The translations under genes and the position numbers were made by a program. Positions 1 through 6,451 of a stretch of DNA of 10,216 nt are shown piece after piece. The stretch's first letter is position 1. The number at the start of each line of letters is the position of its first letter. The notes beneath the pieces are model-generated. The model did no database searches. It was not told where the DNA came from and saw nothing but the letters and a program-made list of their open reading frames with translations. Source of the stretch: Pseudomonadota bacterium (GTDB lineage Bacteria; Pseudomonadota; Alphaproteobacteria; Rhizobiales; Hyphomicrobiaceae); NCBI GenBank assembly GCA_021813195.1, contig JAKALI010000094.1, positions 1 through 10,216 on the forward strand, read 5' to 3'.

Positions 1-1262
1 GAAATCACAATCGCGGGCACGTCGACCCCGAGCATGGCCCGGAGCCGGCTTACAAGTTCGACGCCGGTGATTCCGGAATTCAGGTGATAATCCGCAAGGA
101 TGACGTCGGGTAAAAATCCTGGCTCGTCATTTTTCAAGCGTTCGAGTTCTGGCAGATCAACGACCGTGCGAACCTCGCAACCCCATCGCGTCAGCAGGGA
201 CTTCATGGCCTCGACGACGGCCGGCTCGTTCTCGATGACGAGCACGCGTTGCGCGGGCGGTCCGATGATGGGGGCCTGGCGCGTCAGCGGTGGCGTGGCC
301 GTCGAGCGCAGGCCGCAAATCGGCACGGACACGCTGAAGCAAGAACCCAAATTTTCACGGGAGCACAGCGCAAGCGGATGACCGAGGGCTTCTGACATGC
401 GCTGGACAATCGACAATCCGAGCCCAAAGCCTGCAACGCGACTTGTTTCTGAGGCCGCCCCGCGCTGGAACTCGTCAAAAATACGTTTCTGTTCCGTGGC
501 GGATATTCCAGGTCCCGTGTCCCAAACTTCGATGCGGAACATGTCCCCGCGTCGGCGGCCGGCAAGCAGCACTCTTCCTTCCCGCGAGTAGTGCACCGCG
601 TTGGCCACGAGGTTCTGAATGATCCGCCGCAGCATAAGGACGTCGGAATGCACAAGATAGCTTGTCCGACGATATTGCAGCTTCAGGCCCTTCGCGCGGG
701 CGATCGGAGCAAGATCTTGCGTGATGCCCGAAAACAATTCCTCGATATCGATGGGCTGGATTGTCGGCGGCTTTTCCCCAGCCTCAAGTTTGGACAAGTC
801 AAGGATCGTCCTGAGCAGCTCCTCAATCGTCGACAGCGCATTGTCGATTTGGCTCGAGAGATGCAGCTGCTGAGCCTCCATCGGACCATCCATCATGGCC
901 GACAGCGTCAGGCGAGCCGCATGCAGGGGCTGTAAAAGATCATGGCCGACTGCGGTGAAAAAGCGCGTCTTGAAACGATTGGCGCGTTCGGCCGCATCGC
1001 GCGCCACCACGAGTTCCGAATTCGCCAGCGCCAGCCGATGCAAGGCCTGGTTCAATTCTTCGGTGCGAATGCGCACCAGACTTTCCAGCCCGATCGCGGT
1101 CTGAAACAGCGAGTAGGCATTGGCCTGTTGATCCATCGACCGCTCAACACGCTGCACGAGCGCGCAATTGATCCGGGTCAGCTTCTCAACCTGACGCTGC
1201 AGTTCAACCCGCGTCAGATCTAAACCTTCTGGAAGCGAAGTCGTGGCGTCCGTCGGTGTCAT
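1..1262 (-). CDS. NahK-like hybrid sensor histidine kinase with C-terminal receiver domain (C-terminus cut by window edge)
   Basis: The frame is open from the ATG at 1262 to base 1, giving 420 visible residues. Residues about 15-100 are heptad-like and probably coiled coil; no PAS, membrane segment or signal peptide is seen, so it should be cytoplasmic. The H-box is FFTAVGHDLLQPLHAARL, with phospho-acceptor His107; HDLLQPL is typical of NahK-type hybrid kinases. The N-box is IIQNLVANAV (214-223), followed by DTGPGIS (248-254) and GFGLGLSIV (278-286), so the HATPase domain looks intact. A receiver domain starts near residue 338 (RVLVIENEP), with acceptor Asp391 in LADYHL. Its acidic pocket reads E344-N345, a tolerated variant. 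The start overlaps the stop of the FIST gene (ATGA), with AGGGA 12 bases upstream, so the two are translationally coupled. In P. aeruginosa NahK is controlled by NosP encoded next to it. Kinase-receiver identity is near certain; the NahK-like role is inferred from context. Confidence 0.9.
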   Translation of the reverse strand, partial: MTPTDATTSLPEGLDLTRVELQRQVEKLTRINCALVQRVERSMDQQANAYSLFQTAIGLESLVRIRTEELNQALHRLALANSELVVARDAAERANRFKTRFFTAVGHDLLQPLHAARLTLSAMMDGPMEAQQLHLSSQIDNALSTIEELLRTILDLSKLEAGEKPPTIQPIDIEELFSGITQDLAPIARAKGLKLQYRRTSYLVHSDVLMLRRIIQNLVANAVHYSREGRVLLAGRRRGDMFRIEVWDTGPGISATEQKRIFDEFQRGAASETSRVAGFGLGLSIVQRMSEALGHPLALCSRENLGSCFSVSVPICGLRSTATPPLTRQAPIIGPPAQRVLVIENEPAVVEAMKSLLTRWGCEVRTVVDLPELERLKNDEPGFLPDVILADYHLNSGITGVELVSRLRAMLGVDVPAIVI

Positions 1263-2515
1263 CGGTGCGAGCGATCCCTGCTACTGAAGGCCACGCCGGT
1301 CAGGGTCTGATTGAGATGCATGGCGTTGTACTGCTCGCCATAGGTGTGAAACCCGACCACACGATGTCGGCGATAAATTTCATCCAGCTGATGACGGACC
1401 TGCCGGTTCTCTGCATCCAGGCGCCGCAGCACGCAATCGAACCCGATCACGAGATCAATGTCTCCTAATTCGCGTGCGATATCGCGGAGTGCTGCCTCGG
1501 TCGCACCGAGCATTTCTTGAGGACGCGCCACCGTGAAGACGAGCCCCTCGTCGATCGCGCAAAAAAATGTCAGGCTGCCGTCGGGGTTGACGTTACGGAT
1601 CGAGCGACAAAAGTAGTTGCCGCCGACTTTGACCACGAGCGGGTGCGCTGCGAAGCTGAAGGGGCCGAGATCATCCGGCAAAAGTCCGATCGCCGCGGCG
1701 TACTCGCGCGCGGCCGGCTCAGCATTCAGTTCGTAAACAATCCGCCGTTCGGTGTCGGCTGCCGTGACAACGAGCTTGGTCTCCGTCGGCTCGAAATTCT
1801 GCATCTTGAAAACGCGGAACGGGACGTCGGTCTCCACGACGAGTAGCACAGCCGCATCGGTATAAACGCGGCCGTGATGCACGAGCGTCGTTCCGCGAAA
1901 CGTGAGACCATCCCCCGCCGAACCGCCAACGAGCGGCACATGCTCGATGGCCCAGTGTACTGCGGCAACGATCGACTCCTCGACATTGGAGAGACCATCG
2001 ACGAGCATTAGAGCGAAGGCCGCCAAACCGTCATGGCGGGAGGCGCCATAGCCAAGGCGGGTTTTCATACTTCGCGCCAGTTCGGTCGCACGCTCAACGC
2101 CGAATGCTGAGATGTCCTCCACGATGCCGGAGTGAACCGTGAAGCCGCACAGTGGAAATGCAATAAGGAGCACGCCACTATCCGCCATACCGCCTGGCGT
2201 TATCTCCCCGGCTGTCGAGCATCCCGAAATGGGTGTGTCGGGAAATGCGAACATCAACGCTGAAGTCAATTGCTCCGCGTCGTAGTCGGAGGAGAAGAAT
2301 ACGAGCAAATGCTGAAACTGCTGATCGCCCAACCCATGCTTCAATTCCGCAACAAGGTCCGCGAGCGCGGCGCGATCACTCGCCACACTGCGGATGCCAC
2401 ACGATGTGAGACGAGCCGAAGGCCCCAGCACGAGCGTCTCCCCACGCCGCCTTGCAGATCGAACGCAGAAGTCCCAATCACCCGGCTCGGGTTGCGAAGC
2501 GAGCGGACGATCCAT
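1259..2515 (-). CDS. FIST-domain sensor protein, NosP-like (putative haem/nitric oxide sensor)
   Basis: The product is a soluble 418-residue protein with no signal peptide or membrane helix. The FIST_N part covers about residues 40-230, with GCSTAGEI (98-105) and GGSAGD (197-202). FIST_C follows and ends in VGFHTYGEQYNAMHLNQTLT (387-406), the usual GFxTYGE closing motif. FIST proteins encoded directly before a hybrid histidine kinase match NosP, a haem-binding NO sensor that modulates NahK-type kinase activity and biofilm dispersal in Pseudomonas and relatives. Several histidines occur (for example H213-H214 before GRVYTDAAV), but I cannot say which, if any, binds haem. FIST domains elsewhere are thought to bind small ligands such as amino acids, so another ligand is possible. 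I chose the ATG at 2515; an in-frame TTG at 2557 would add 14 residues, and neither start has a good Shine-Dalgarno. The stop overlaps the kinase start by 4 bases, indicating one operon. The family call is firm; the NO function is inferred. Confidence 0.87.
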   Translation of the reverse strand: MDRPLASQPEPGDWDFCVRSARRRGETLVLGPSARLTSCGIRSVASDRAALADLVAELKHGLGDQQFQHLLVFFSSDYDAEQLTSALMFAFPDTPISGCSTAGEITPGGMADSGVLLIAFPLCGFTVHSGIVEDISAFGVERATELARSMKTRLGYGASRHDGLAAFALMLVDGLSNVEESIVAAVHWAIEHVPLVGGSAGDGLTFRGTTLVHHGRVYTDAAVLLVVETDVPFRVFKMQNFEPTETKLVVTAADTERRIVYELNAEPAAREYAAAIGLLPDDLGPFSFAAHPLVVKVGGNYFCRSIRNVNPDGSLTFFCAIDEGLVFTVARPQEMLGATEAALRDIARELGDIDLVIGFDCVLRRLDAENRQVRHQLDEIYRRHRVVGFHTYGEQYNAMHLNQTLTGVAFSSRDRSHR

Positions 2516-2621
2516 GCAACTATCAACTATGATGACACACGTGTTCGGGTCGGGCAAACGGTCACATCACAGATCGATGCCCTCTCGAACTTGCGCGGGC
2601 CGCGAGCACGCGCTCGAGCGT

Positions 2622-2654
2622 CCGGCGCGCAAAGCCCCGGTTCTCGCGCGCCGG
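2622..2654. repeat. Strong GC-rich inverted repeat (hairpin) between the SMP-30-like gene and the FIST gene
   Basis: CCGGCGCGC (2622-2630) is the perfect reverse complement of GCGCGCCGG (2646-2654), with a 15-base loop. A perfect 10-base palindrome, CGCTCGAGCG (2611-2620), and a small stem CGAGC/GCTCG (2603-2616) lie next to it. On the minus strand the hairpin lies 44 bases after the stop of the SMP-30-like gene and about 107 bases before the FIST gene start. It lacks a U-tract on either side, so it is not a canonical rho-independent terminator. It could reduce read-through, shape the FIST 5' leader or act as an operator. Confidence 0.5.
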
Positions 2655-2697
2655 CCGCCCGACCCCGAGGCCCTCACAATCCGATCGCCCGAAGTTC

Positions 2698-3579
2698 TTA
2701 TGGGATGCGATAACCGTACAGCACCCCCTTCATCATCTGCGGGATGAATGCCGTGCGGGACTTGGGATCGAAGCCGAGATCGGCCGCCCCCTGTTCCAGC
2801 TCCAACAGCGTCTGCGATTTGCCGCTTGAATCGATGCGCAGGACTTTGCCAGCCATCCAGTCCGTTACCAGATAAACCCCAGCGCCCAAGGGCTCAACAC
2901 CATCGAGATTTCCGACCGGCGTGCCGTCACCCAAGGGCGCAATCGACTTGTCGGCAAGCGACGCCGTTAACAAGTGGCCCGGAACCTTGGTTGCAAAGCC
3001 ATCCGTCATCACCCCCCAGGCACCAACGATAAGCCGATCGCCTTCAACGAGCAGCCCATTGGGGTTCTGCAATTTGTTATCCTGCAGCCAAACCTCGAAC
3101 TTGCCGCCGGACAGCCGCCAGATCGTATCCGTCGCCATGTCGCTGACGTAAATATTGCCCGCTGCATCCGCCGCCACGTCATTCAGAAACTTGGCGCCAG
3201 CTGCTGCATAACGGTTGCCGATGCTGCCCGTCGCCACGTCAATTTCGACCAGCTGGTCGATATCAGAGACGTAAAGTTTGCCGCCTGCTTGCGCGAGACC
3301 TTTGGGTGCATCAAGCCCGCTGACCCATTCGAGGACCACGATTTTGCCGTCGGGCGCAACTTTAGAGATGAAGCCGTTGCCATCCTTTCCGGTCGGTTCG
3401 CCGTTGACGTTGCTGACGTAGACGACGCCAGCAGATGAATCGAACAGGGCCGACTCAGGACCTTTGAAGCCCGAAGTTTCCCACAGCCGCTCCGGCGCCT
3501 TGGCGCCCGGACTGCCATCGCAGGCTCCGAGCAACAAAATCGCCGGAAGAATGGCAAGGACGCGGATGGAAACGGACAT
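2698..3579 (-). CDS. SMP-30/gluconolactonase-like beta-propeller lipoprotein
   Basis: The product has 293 residues. It opens with a lipoprotein signal peptide: a hydrophobic stretch at 6-19 and lipobox LGAC, with Cys20 as the lipidated residue. Asp21 at position +2 would favour inner-membrane retention under the enterobacterial rule. The mature part has repeated propeller blades, visible as VVYVSN (52-57), LYVSDI (102-107), NIYVSD (142-147), LIVGAW (183-188), VYLVTD (235-240) and a last strand near 276-280. E42 (PES), N174 (PNG) and D226 (LDG) sit where SMP-30 family enzymes carry metal ligands, so a metal-dependent lactonase activity is possible but unproven; a pure binding propeller is the alternative. 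AGGGAG lies 9 bases before the ATG and supports the start. It is divergent from the LysR-type gene across a 222-base spacer, which makes regulation by that LysR plausible. The substrate is unknown. Confidence 0.85.
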   Translation of the reverse strand: MSVSIRVLAILPAILLLGACDGSPGAKAPERLWETSGFKGPESALFDSSAGVVYVSNVNGEPTGKDGNGFISKVAPDGKIVVLEWVSGLDAPKGLAQAGGKLYVSDIDQLVEIDVATGSIGNRYAAAGAKFLNDVAADAAGNIYVSDMATDTIWRLSGGKFEVWLQDNKLQNPNGLLVEGDRLIVGAWGVMTDGFATKVPGHLLTASLADKSIAPLGDGTPVGNLDGVEPLGAGVYLVTDWMAGKVLRIDSSGKSQTLLELEQGAADLGFDPKSRTAFIPQMMKGVLYGYRIP

Positions 3580-3636
3580 GGTTCATGGCTCCCTGGGACA
3601 CGACGTCCAAAGCATGGTTCAGTTTTCCGGCACAAT

Positions 3637-3653
3637 CTGCCGCCTTGTGGCAG
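3637..3653. promoter_or_regulatory. Candidate operator: inverted repeat CTGCC-N7-GGCAG in the divergent promoter region
   Basis: CTGCC and GGCAG form a 5-bp dyad spaced by 7 bases, 58 bases upstream of the SMP-30-like start. A second short dyad, GCGCG-N8-CGCGC, lies at 3724-3741, closer to the LysR start. Neither is a clean T-N11-A LysR box. The 222-base spacer 3580-3801 must hold both promoters, but I see no strong -35/-10 pair in it. Dyads this short occur by chance in GC-rich DNA, so this is a weak call. Confidence 0.22.
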
Positions 3654-3801
3654 CCAGACGACAGATCCCGTCCAGAGGTATGGGCACATAGCACCTGCTG
3701 CAATGCCACCCAACAGGATTGTTGCGCGCCCCAAGCCGCGCGCTACAGTCCGGCCGCACTGACAGGATCGCATCCGCCTCGTCAGCACGACAGGTGCCGG
3801 A

Positions 3802-4701
3802 ATGGATTGGGACAAGCTCAGGATCTTTCACGCGTCGGCCGCCGCGGGCAGCTTTACCCACGCCGGCGAGGTCCTCAACATGAGCCAAAGCGCCGTGTCA
3901 CGCCAAGTCTCAGCGCTTGAGAAAGAACTGAAGGTCGTCCTCTTCCACCGCCATGCCCGCGGGCTGGTCCTCACTGAGCCTGGCGAGTTACTCTTTCGGA
4001 CCGTCAGCGACGTGATGACCAAGCTGCAAACGGCCGCCCTGCTCATCAGCGATTCGAAAACAAAGCCATCTGGGGAATTGCGCGTGGCCGCACCGGTCGG
4101 CCTGGGATCCGTCTGGGTGACGCGGCAGATGTGTGAATTCCTGGATCTGTACCCGGACATCCGGGTCGATCTGCTGCTCGACGACGGGCAAATCGACATC
4201 GCGATGCGCGAAGCCGACGTTGCCATCTGGACCCGAGAGCCCGAACAGCCGGAACTCATTCGCCGGCCGCTCTTCACGGCCAAAGTGCGCGCCATGGCCT
4301 CAACCCACTACGTGCGCCGGTTCGGAGCCCCTCAAACCCTCGCGGAACTCGATCAGGGCCACCGAATCATTTCCTACTCGGGTCAACCATCCCAGCATTT
4401 GCCAGCCATCACGTGGCTCGAGACCGTGGGGCGGGAGGGCCGCGAACCGCGGACCCCGGCTTTAACGGTCAACAGCGTCGTCGCCATCAAGTATGCGATT
4501 TTAGCCGGCGCGGGGATCGGCATGATTCCCGATTACATGACGGAACATGAGACGGATCTTGTGCATGTGTTGACCAAGCTTGACATCGAAAAGCCATCCC
4601 TGCCGATCCTGTTCGTTTATCCAGAGGAATTGAAGACTTCGAAGAAAGTTCAGGTCTTGCGAGATTTTCTGGTTTCCAAGGCCCGCCAGCTGACCTATTG
4701 A
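3802..4701 (+). CDS. LysR-type transcriptional regulator, LsrB/VtlR-like
   Basis: This is a full-length 299-residue LysR-type regulator. The winged helix-turn-helix occupies residues 3-62: AAAGSFTHAGEVLNMSQSAV at 13-32, then SRQVSALEKEL, and LFHRHARGLVLTEPGE after it. The linker helix runs to about 88, and the effector-binding domain starts at GELRVAAP (91-98). From memory, the N-terminus MDWDKLRIFHASAAAGSFTH closely resembles the LsrB/VtlR regulators conserved in Hyphomicrobiales, which in Sinorhizobium and Brucella control oxidative-stress, envelope and small-RNA genes. I see only one cysteine (C111), so thiol sensing with several cysteines, as proposed for LsrB, is unlikely here. The ATG at 3802 has only a weak ribosome-binding site (AGG, 3792-3794). 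It is divergent from the lipoprotein gene and may control it or itself. Family is certain; subgroup is moderately so. Confidence 0.93.
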   Translation: MDWDKLRIFHASAAAGSFTHAGEVLNMSQSAVSRQVSALEKELKVVLFHRHARGLVLTEPGELLFRTVSDVMTKLQTAALLISDSKTKPSGELRVAAPVGLGSVWVTRQMCEFLDLYPDIRVDLLLDDGQIDIAMREADVAIWTREPEQPELIRRPLFTAKVRAMASTHYVRRFGAPQTLAELDQGHRIISYSGQPSQHLPAITWLETVGREGREPRTPALTVNSVVAIKYAILAGAGIGMIPDYMTEHETDLVHVLTKLDIEKPSLPILFVYPEELKTSKKVQVLRDFLVSKARQLTY

Positions 4702-4708
4702 GAGCGCA

Positions 4709-4726
4709 TCGCCTCGCAAGAGGTGA
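4709..4726 (+). other. RNA hairpin with GNRA-type loop just after the LysR stop
   Basis: TCGCCTC (4709-4715) pairs with GAGGTGA (4720-4726), including one G-U pair, around a GCAA tetraloop. It starts 8 bases after the LysR stop and is the first of three consecutive hairpins ending in the terminator at 4836-4866. It may be part of a 3' UTR or of a small RNA. Confidence 0.4.
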
Positions 4727-4738
4727 GATCCATCCAAA

Positions 4739-4768
4739 GCACCGGACGTACACTGTGCCATCCGGTGC
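4739..4768 (+). other. RNA hairpin, 8-bp perfect stem, in the LysR-leuC spacer
   Basis: GCACCGGA (4739-4746) pairs perfectly with TCCGGTGC (4761-4768) around a 14-base loop. No U-tract follows, so it is not itself a terminator. Together with the hairpin at 4709-4726 and the terminator downstream it suggests a folded RNA of about 160 bases. I do not recognise a known riboswitch or Rfam-type motif in it. Confidence 0.4.
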
Positions 4769-4835
4769 GGGGTTGGGCAGGCCAATTGCCACCGCCTGTT
4801 CGAGCCTCGGTCTTTCGGATCGGATGAACCTTCTT

Positions 4836-4866
4836 AAGCCGAGCCTCGTGCTCGGCTTCTTTTTTG
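4836..4866 (+). terminator. Rho-independent terminator downstream of the LysR-type gene
   Basis: AAGCCGAGC (4836-4844) pairs perfectly with GCTCGGCTT (4850-4858) around the 5-base loop CTCGT, and is followed by CTTTTTTG (4859-4866). The 9-bp stem and U-tract are canonical. It lies 135 bases after the LysR stop and 143 bases before the leuC start, so it should end LysR or small-RNA transcripts and insulate leuC. The alternative, leader attenuation of leuC, is treated in the findings. Confidence 0.85.
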
Positions 4867-4932
4867 TCAGGTCGCCCACCGGAACCCACGTCTTTCGCCC
4901 CGCGACTTATCGGCCCTTCGAGGGAAGCTGAT

Positions 4933-4961
4933 TTGCAACGTCACCGGTCAATGGCTATCTA
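4933..4961 (+). promoter_or_regulatory. Candidate sigma-70 promoter of leuC
   Basis: TTGCAA (4933-4938) and TATCTA (4956-4961) are separated by 17 bases, giving 4/6 and 3/6 matches to consensus. Transcription would start near 4968, leaving a leader of about 40 bases before leuC. The element lies after the terminator at 4836-4866, which makes an independent leuC promoter necessary. GGGAAGC (4922-4928) and GCTTCCC (4966-4972) flank it as a perfect inverted repeat and might be a repressor site. Confidence 0.4.
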
Positions 4962-5008
4962 AAGGGCTTCCCGACATCCACCAACCTCGCGAAGGCTCGA
5001 CGCGCGCC

Positions 5009-6427
5009 ATGGCTGAAACGGCTCCCAAGACCCTGTACGATAAGATTTTCGACGATCACGTCGTCGACCGCCAGCCGGACGGCACCTGTCTCATCTACAT
5101 CGACCGTCATCTGGTCCATGAGGTCACGAGCCCGCAGGCATTCGAGGGCCTGCGCATGGCCGGCCGCAAGGTGCGGGCGCCCGACAAGACACTCGCCGTG
5201 GTCGATCACAACGTGCCCACGACCGATCGCTCGAATGGCATCGATGACGAAGAAAGCCGCATCCAGGTCGAGACACTGGCCAGAAACGCTCGCGATTTCG
5301 GCGTTGAATACTTCAACGAGTTGGACAAGCGCCAGGGCATCGTCCACGTCGTGGGGCCTGAGCAAGGCTTCACGCTTCCCGGGACGACCATCGTCTGCGG
5401 CGACAGCCACACCTCAACACACGGTGCGTTCGGCGCGCTAGCGCACGGCATCGGCACGTCCGAGGTCGAGCATGTGCTCGCCACGCAAACCCTGATCCAG
5501 AAAAAAGCCAAGAACATGCGCATCACGGTTGATGGCGTGGCGCCGCACGGGGTGGGTGCCAAGGACATCATCCTCGCCATCATCGGCGAGATCGGAACGG
5601 CCGGCGGCACCGGATCCGTCATCGAGTATGCGGGCGAAGCGATCCGCGCGCTCTCCATGGAGGGGCGCATGACCGTGTGCAACATGTCGATCGAGGGCGG
5701 CGCACGCGCCGGCATGATTGCACCCGACGAGAAAACCTTCGCCTTTATCAAGGATCGCCCGCGCGCGCCCAAAGGCGCAGCCTGGGACATGGCGATGCGG
5801 TATTGGGAGACGCTGCGCTCCGACGACAACGCGCACTTCGACCGTGAAGTGCGTCTCGACGCCGCCAAACTGCCACCCATCGTATCGTGGGGCACAAGCC
5901 CCGAGGATGTCGTCGCCATCACCGGGGTGGTTCCCGATCCTGCGAAGGTTGAAAACGAGAACAAACGCGCGTCCATGGTGCGCGCGCTCGAGTACATGGG
6001 GCTGACGCCCGGCACCAAGATGACCGACATTCCGCTCGACGTGGTGTGGATCGGCTCGTGCACCAACGGGCGCATCGAAGACTTGCGCGCGGTTGCCAGG
6101 ATCGTTGAGGGCAAAAAGATCTCGTCGCGTCTGGCGTATGCGATGATCGTACCTGGTTCGGGACTGGTCAAACAGCAGGCGGAAGCGGAAGGCCTCGATA
6201 AGATCTTCAAGGCCGCGGGCTTTGAGTGGCGCGAGCCGGGCTGCTCGATGTGCCTCGGCATGAACCCGGACCAACTGAAACCCGGTCAACGTTGCGCCTC
6301 GACCTCGAATCGCAACTTCGAGGGGCGGCAGGGCTACAAGGGCCGCACGCATCTGGTGTCGCCCATCATGGCCGCCGCCGCGGCCATTGAAGGCCATTTC
6401 GTGGACGTCAGGACTTGGCAGGGCTGA
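5009..6427 (+). CDS. leuC: 3-isopropylmalate dehydratase large subunit
   Basis: LeuC is the [4Fe-4S] subunit of isopropylmalate isomerase. With LeuD it converts 2-isopropylmalate to 3-isopropylmalate, the second dedicated step of leucine biosynthesis, in the cytoplasm. The 472-residue length is normal. The aconitase-superfamily motifs are all present: DHNVPTTDR (66-74), [14 protein letters not shown] (129-142), the cluster ligand C351 in IGSCTNGR, and C412 and C415 in CSMCLGMN. The C-terminal [17 protein letters not shown] is typical. GAAGG (4991-4995) lies 13 bases before the ATG, a slightly long spacing; no nearer start fits the family's N-terminus ([13 protein letters not shown]). leuD does not follow: the next gene, recG, is on the other strand, so the small subunit must be encoded elsewhere, as is common in Alphaproteobacteria. 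Expression probably starts from the promoter near 4933. Confidence 0.98.
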   Translation: MAETAPKTLYDKIFDDHVVDRQPDGTCLIYIDRHLVHEVTSPQAFEGLRMAGRKVRAPDKTLAVVDHNVPTTDRSNGIDDEESRIQVETLARNARDFGVEYFNELDKRQGIVHVVGPEQGFTLPGTTIVCGDSHTSTHGAFGALAHGIGTSEVEHVLATQTLIQKKAKNMRITVDGVAPHGVGAKDIILAIIGEIGTAGGTGSVIEYAGEAIRALSMEGRMTVCNMSIEGGARAGMIAPDEKTFAFIKDRPRAPKGAAWDMAMRYWETLRSDDNAHFDREVRLDAAKLPPIVSWGTSPEDVVAITGVVPDPAKVENENKRASMVRALEYMGLTPGTKMTDIPLDVVWIGSCTNGRIEDLRAVARIVEGKKISSRLAYAMIVPGSGLVKQQAEAEGLDKIFKAAGFEWREPGCSMCLGMNPDQLKPGQRCASTSNRNFEGRQGYKGRTHLVSPIMAAAAAIEGHFVDVRTWQG

Positions 6428-6451
6428 CCTGTCCCATTCATCGACGACGTT

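Noticed and set aside
591..935. Plus-strand open frames across 100-1223 opposite the kinase gene
   Set aside because: They are shadows of the minus-strand kinase, whose conserved H, N, G and receiver motifs run without interruption across this stretch.
2516..2557. TTG start for the FIST gene adding 14 residues
   Set aside because: TTG starts are rare and it has no better ribosome-binding site than the ATG at 2515. It cannot be excluded from sequence alone.
3183..3815. A 210-codon minus-strand frame overlapping the lipoprotein gene and the divergent spacer
   Set aside because: It is out of frame with the recognisable propeller protein, has an unordered Arg/Ser/Cys-rich product and crosses the regulatory spacer.
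4702..4835. tRNA or known riboswitch in the LysR-leuC spacer
   Set aside because: No cloverleaf, TTCGANNC loop in context, or acceptor stem can be paired. The hairpins do not match any riboswitch consensus I can recall, including SAM-II.
5206..6261. A 351-codon open frame on the minus strand opposite leuC, and a second one at 5438-6397
   Set aside because: Both are antisense to a clearly conserved leuC gene and arise from its GC-rich third codon positions. Their products look low-complexity and match no family I know.
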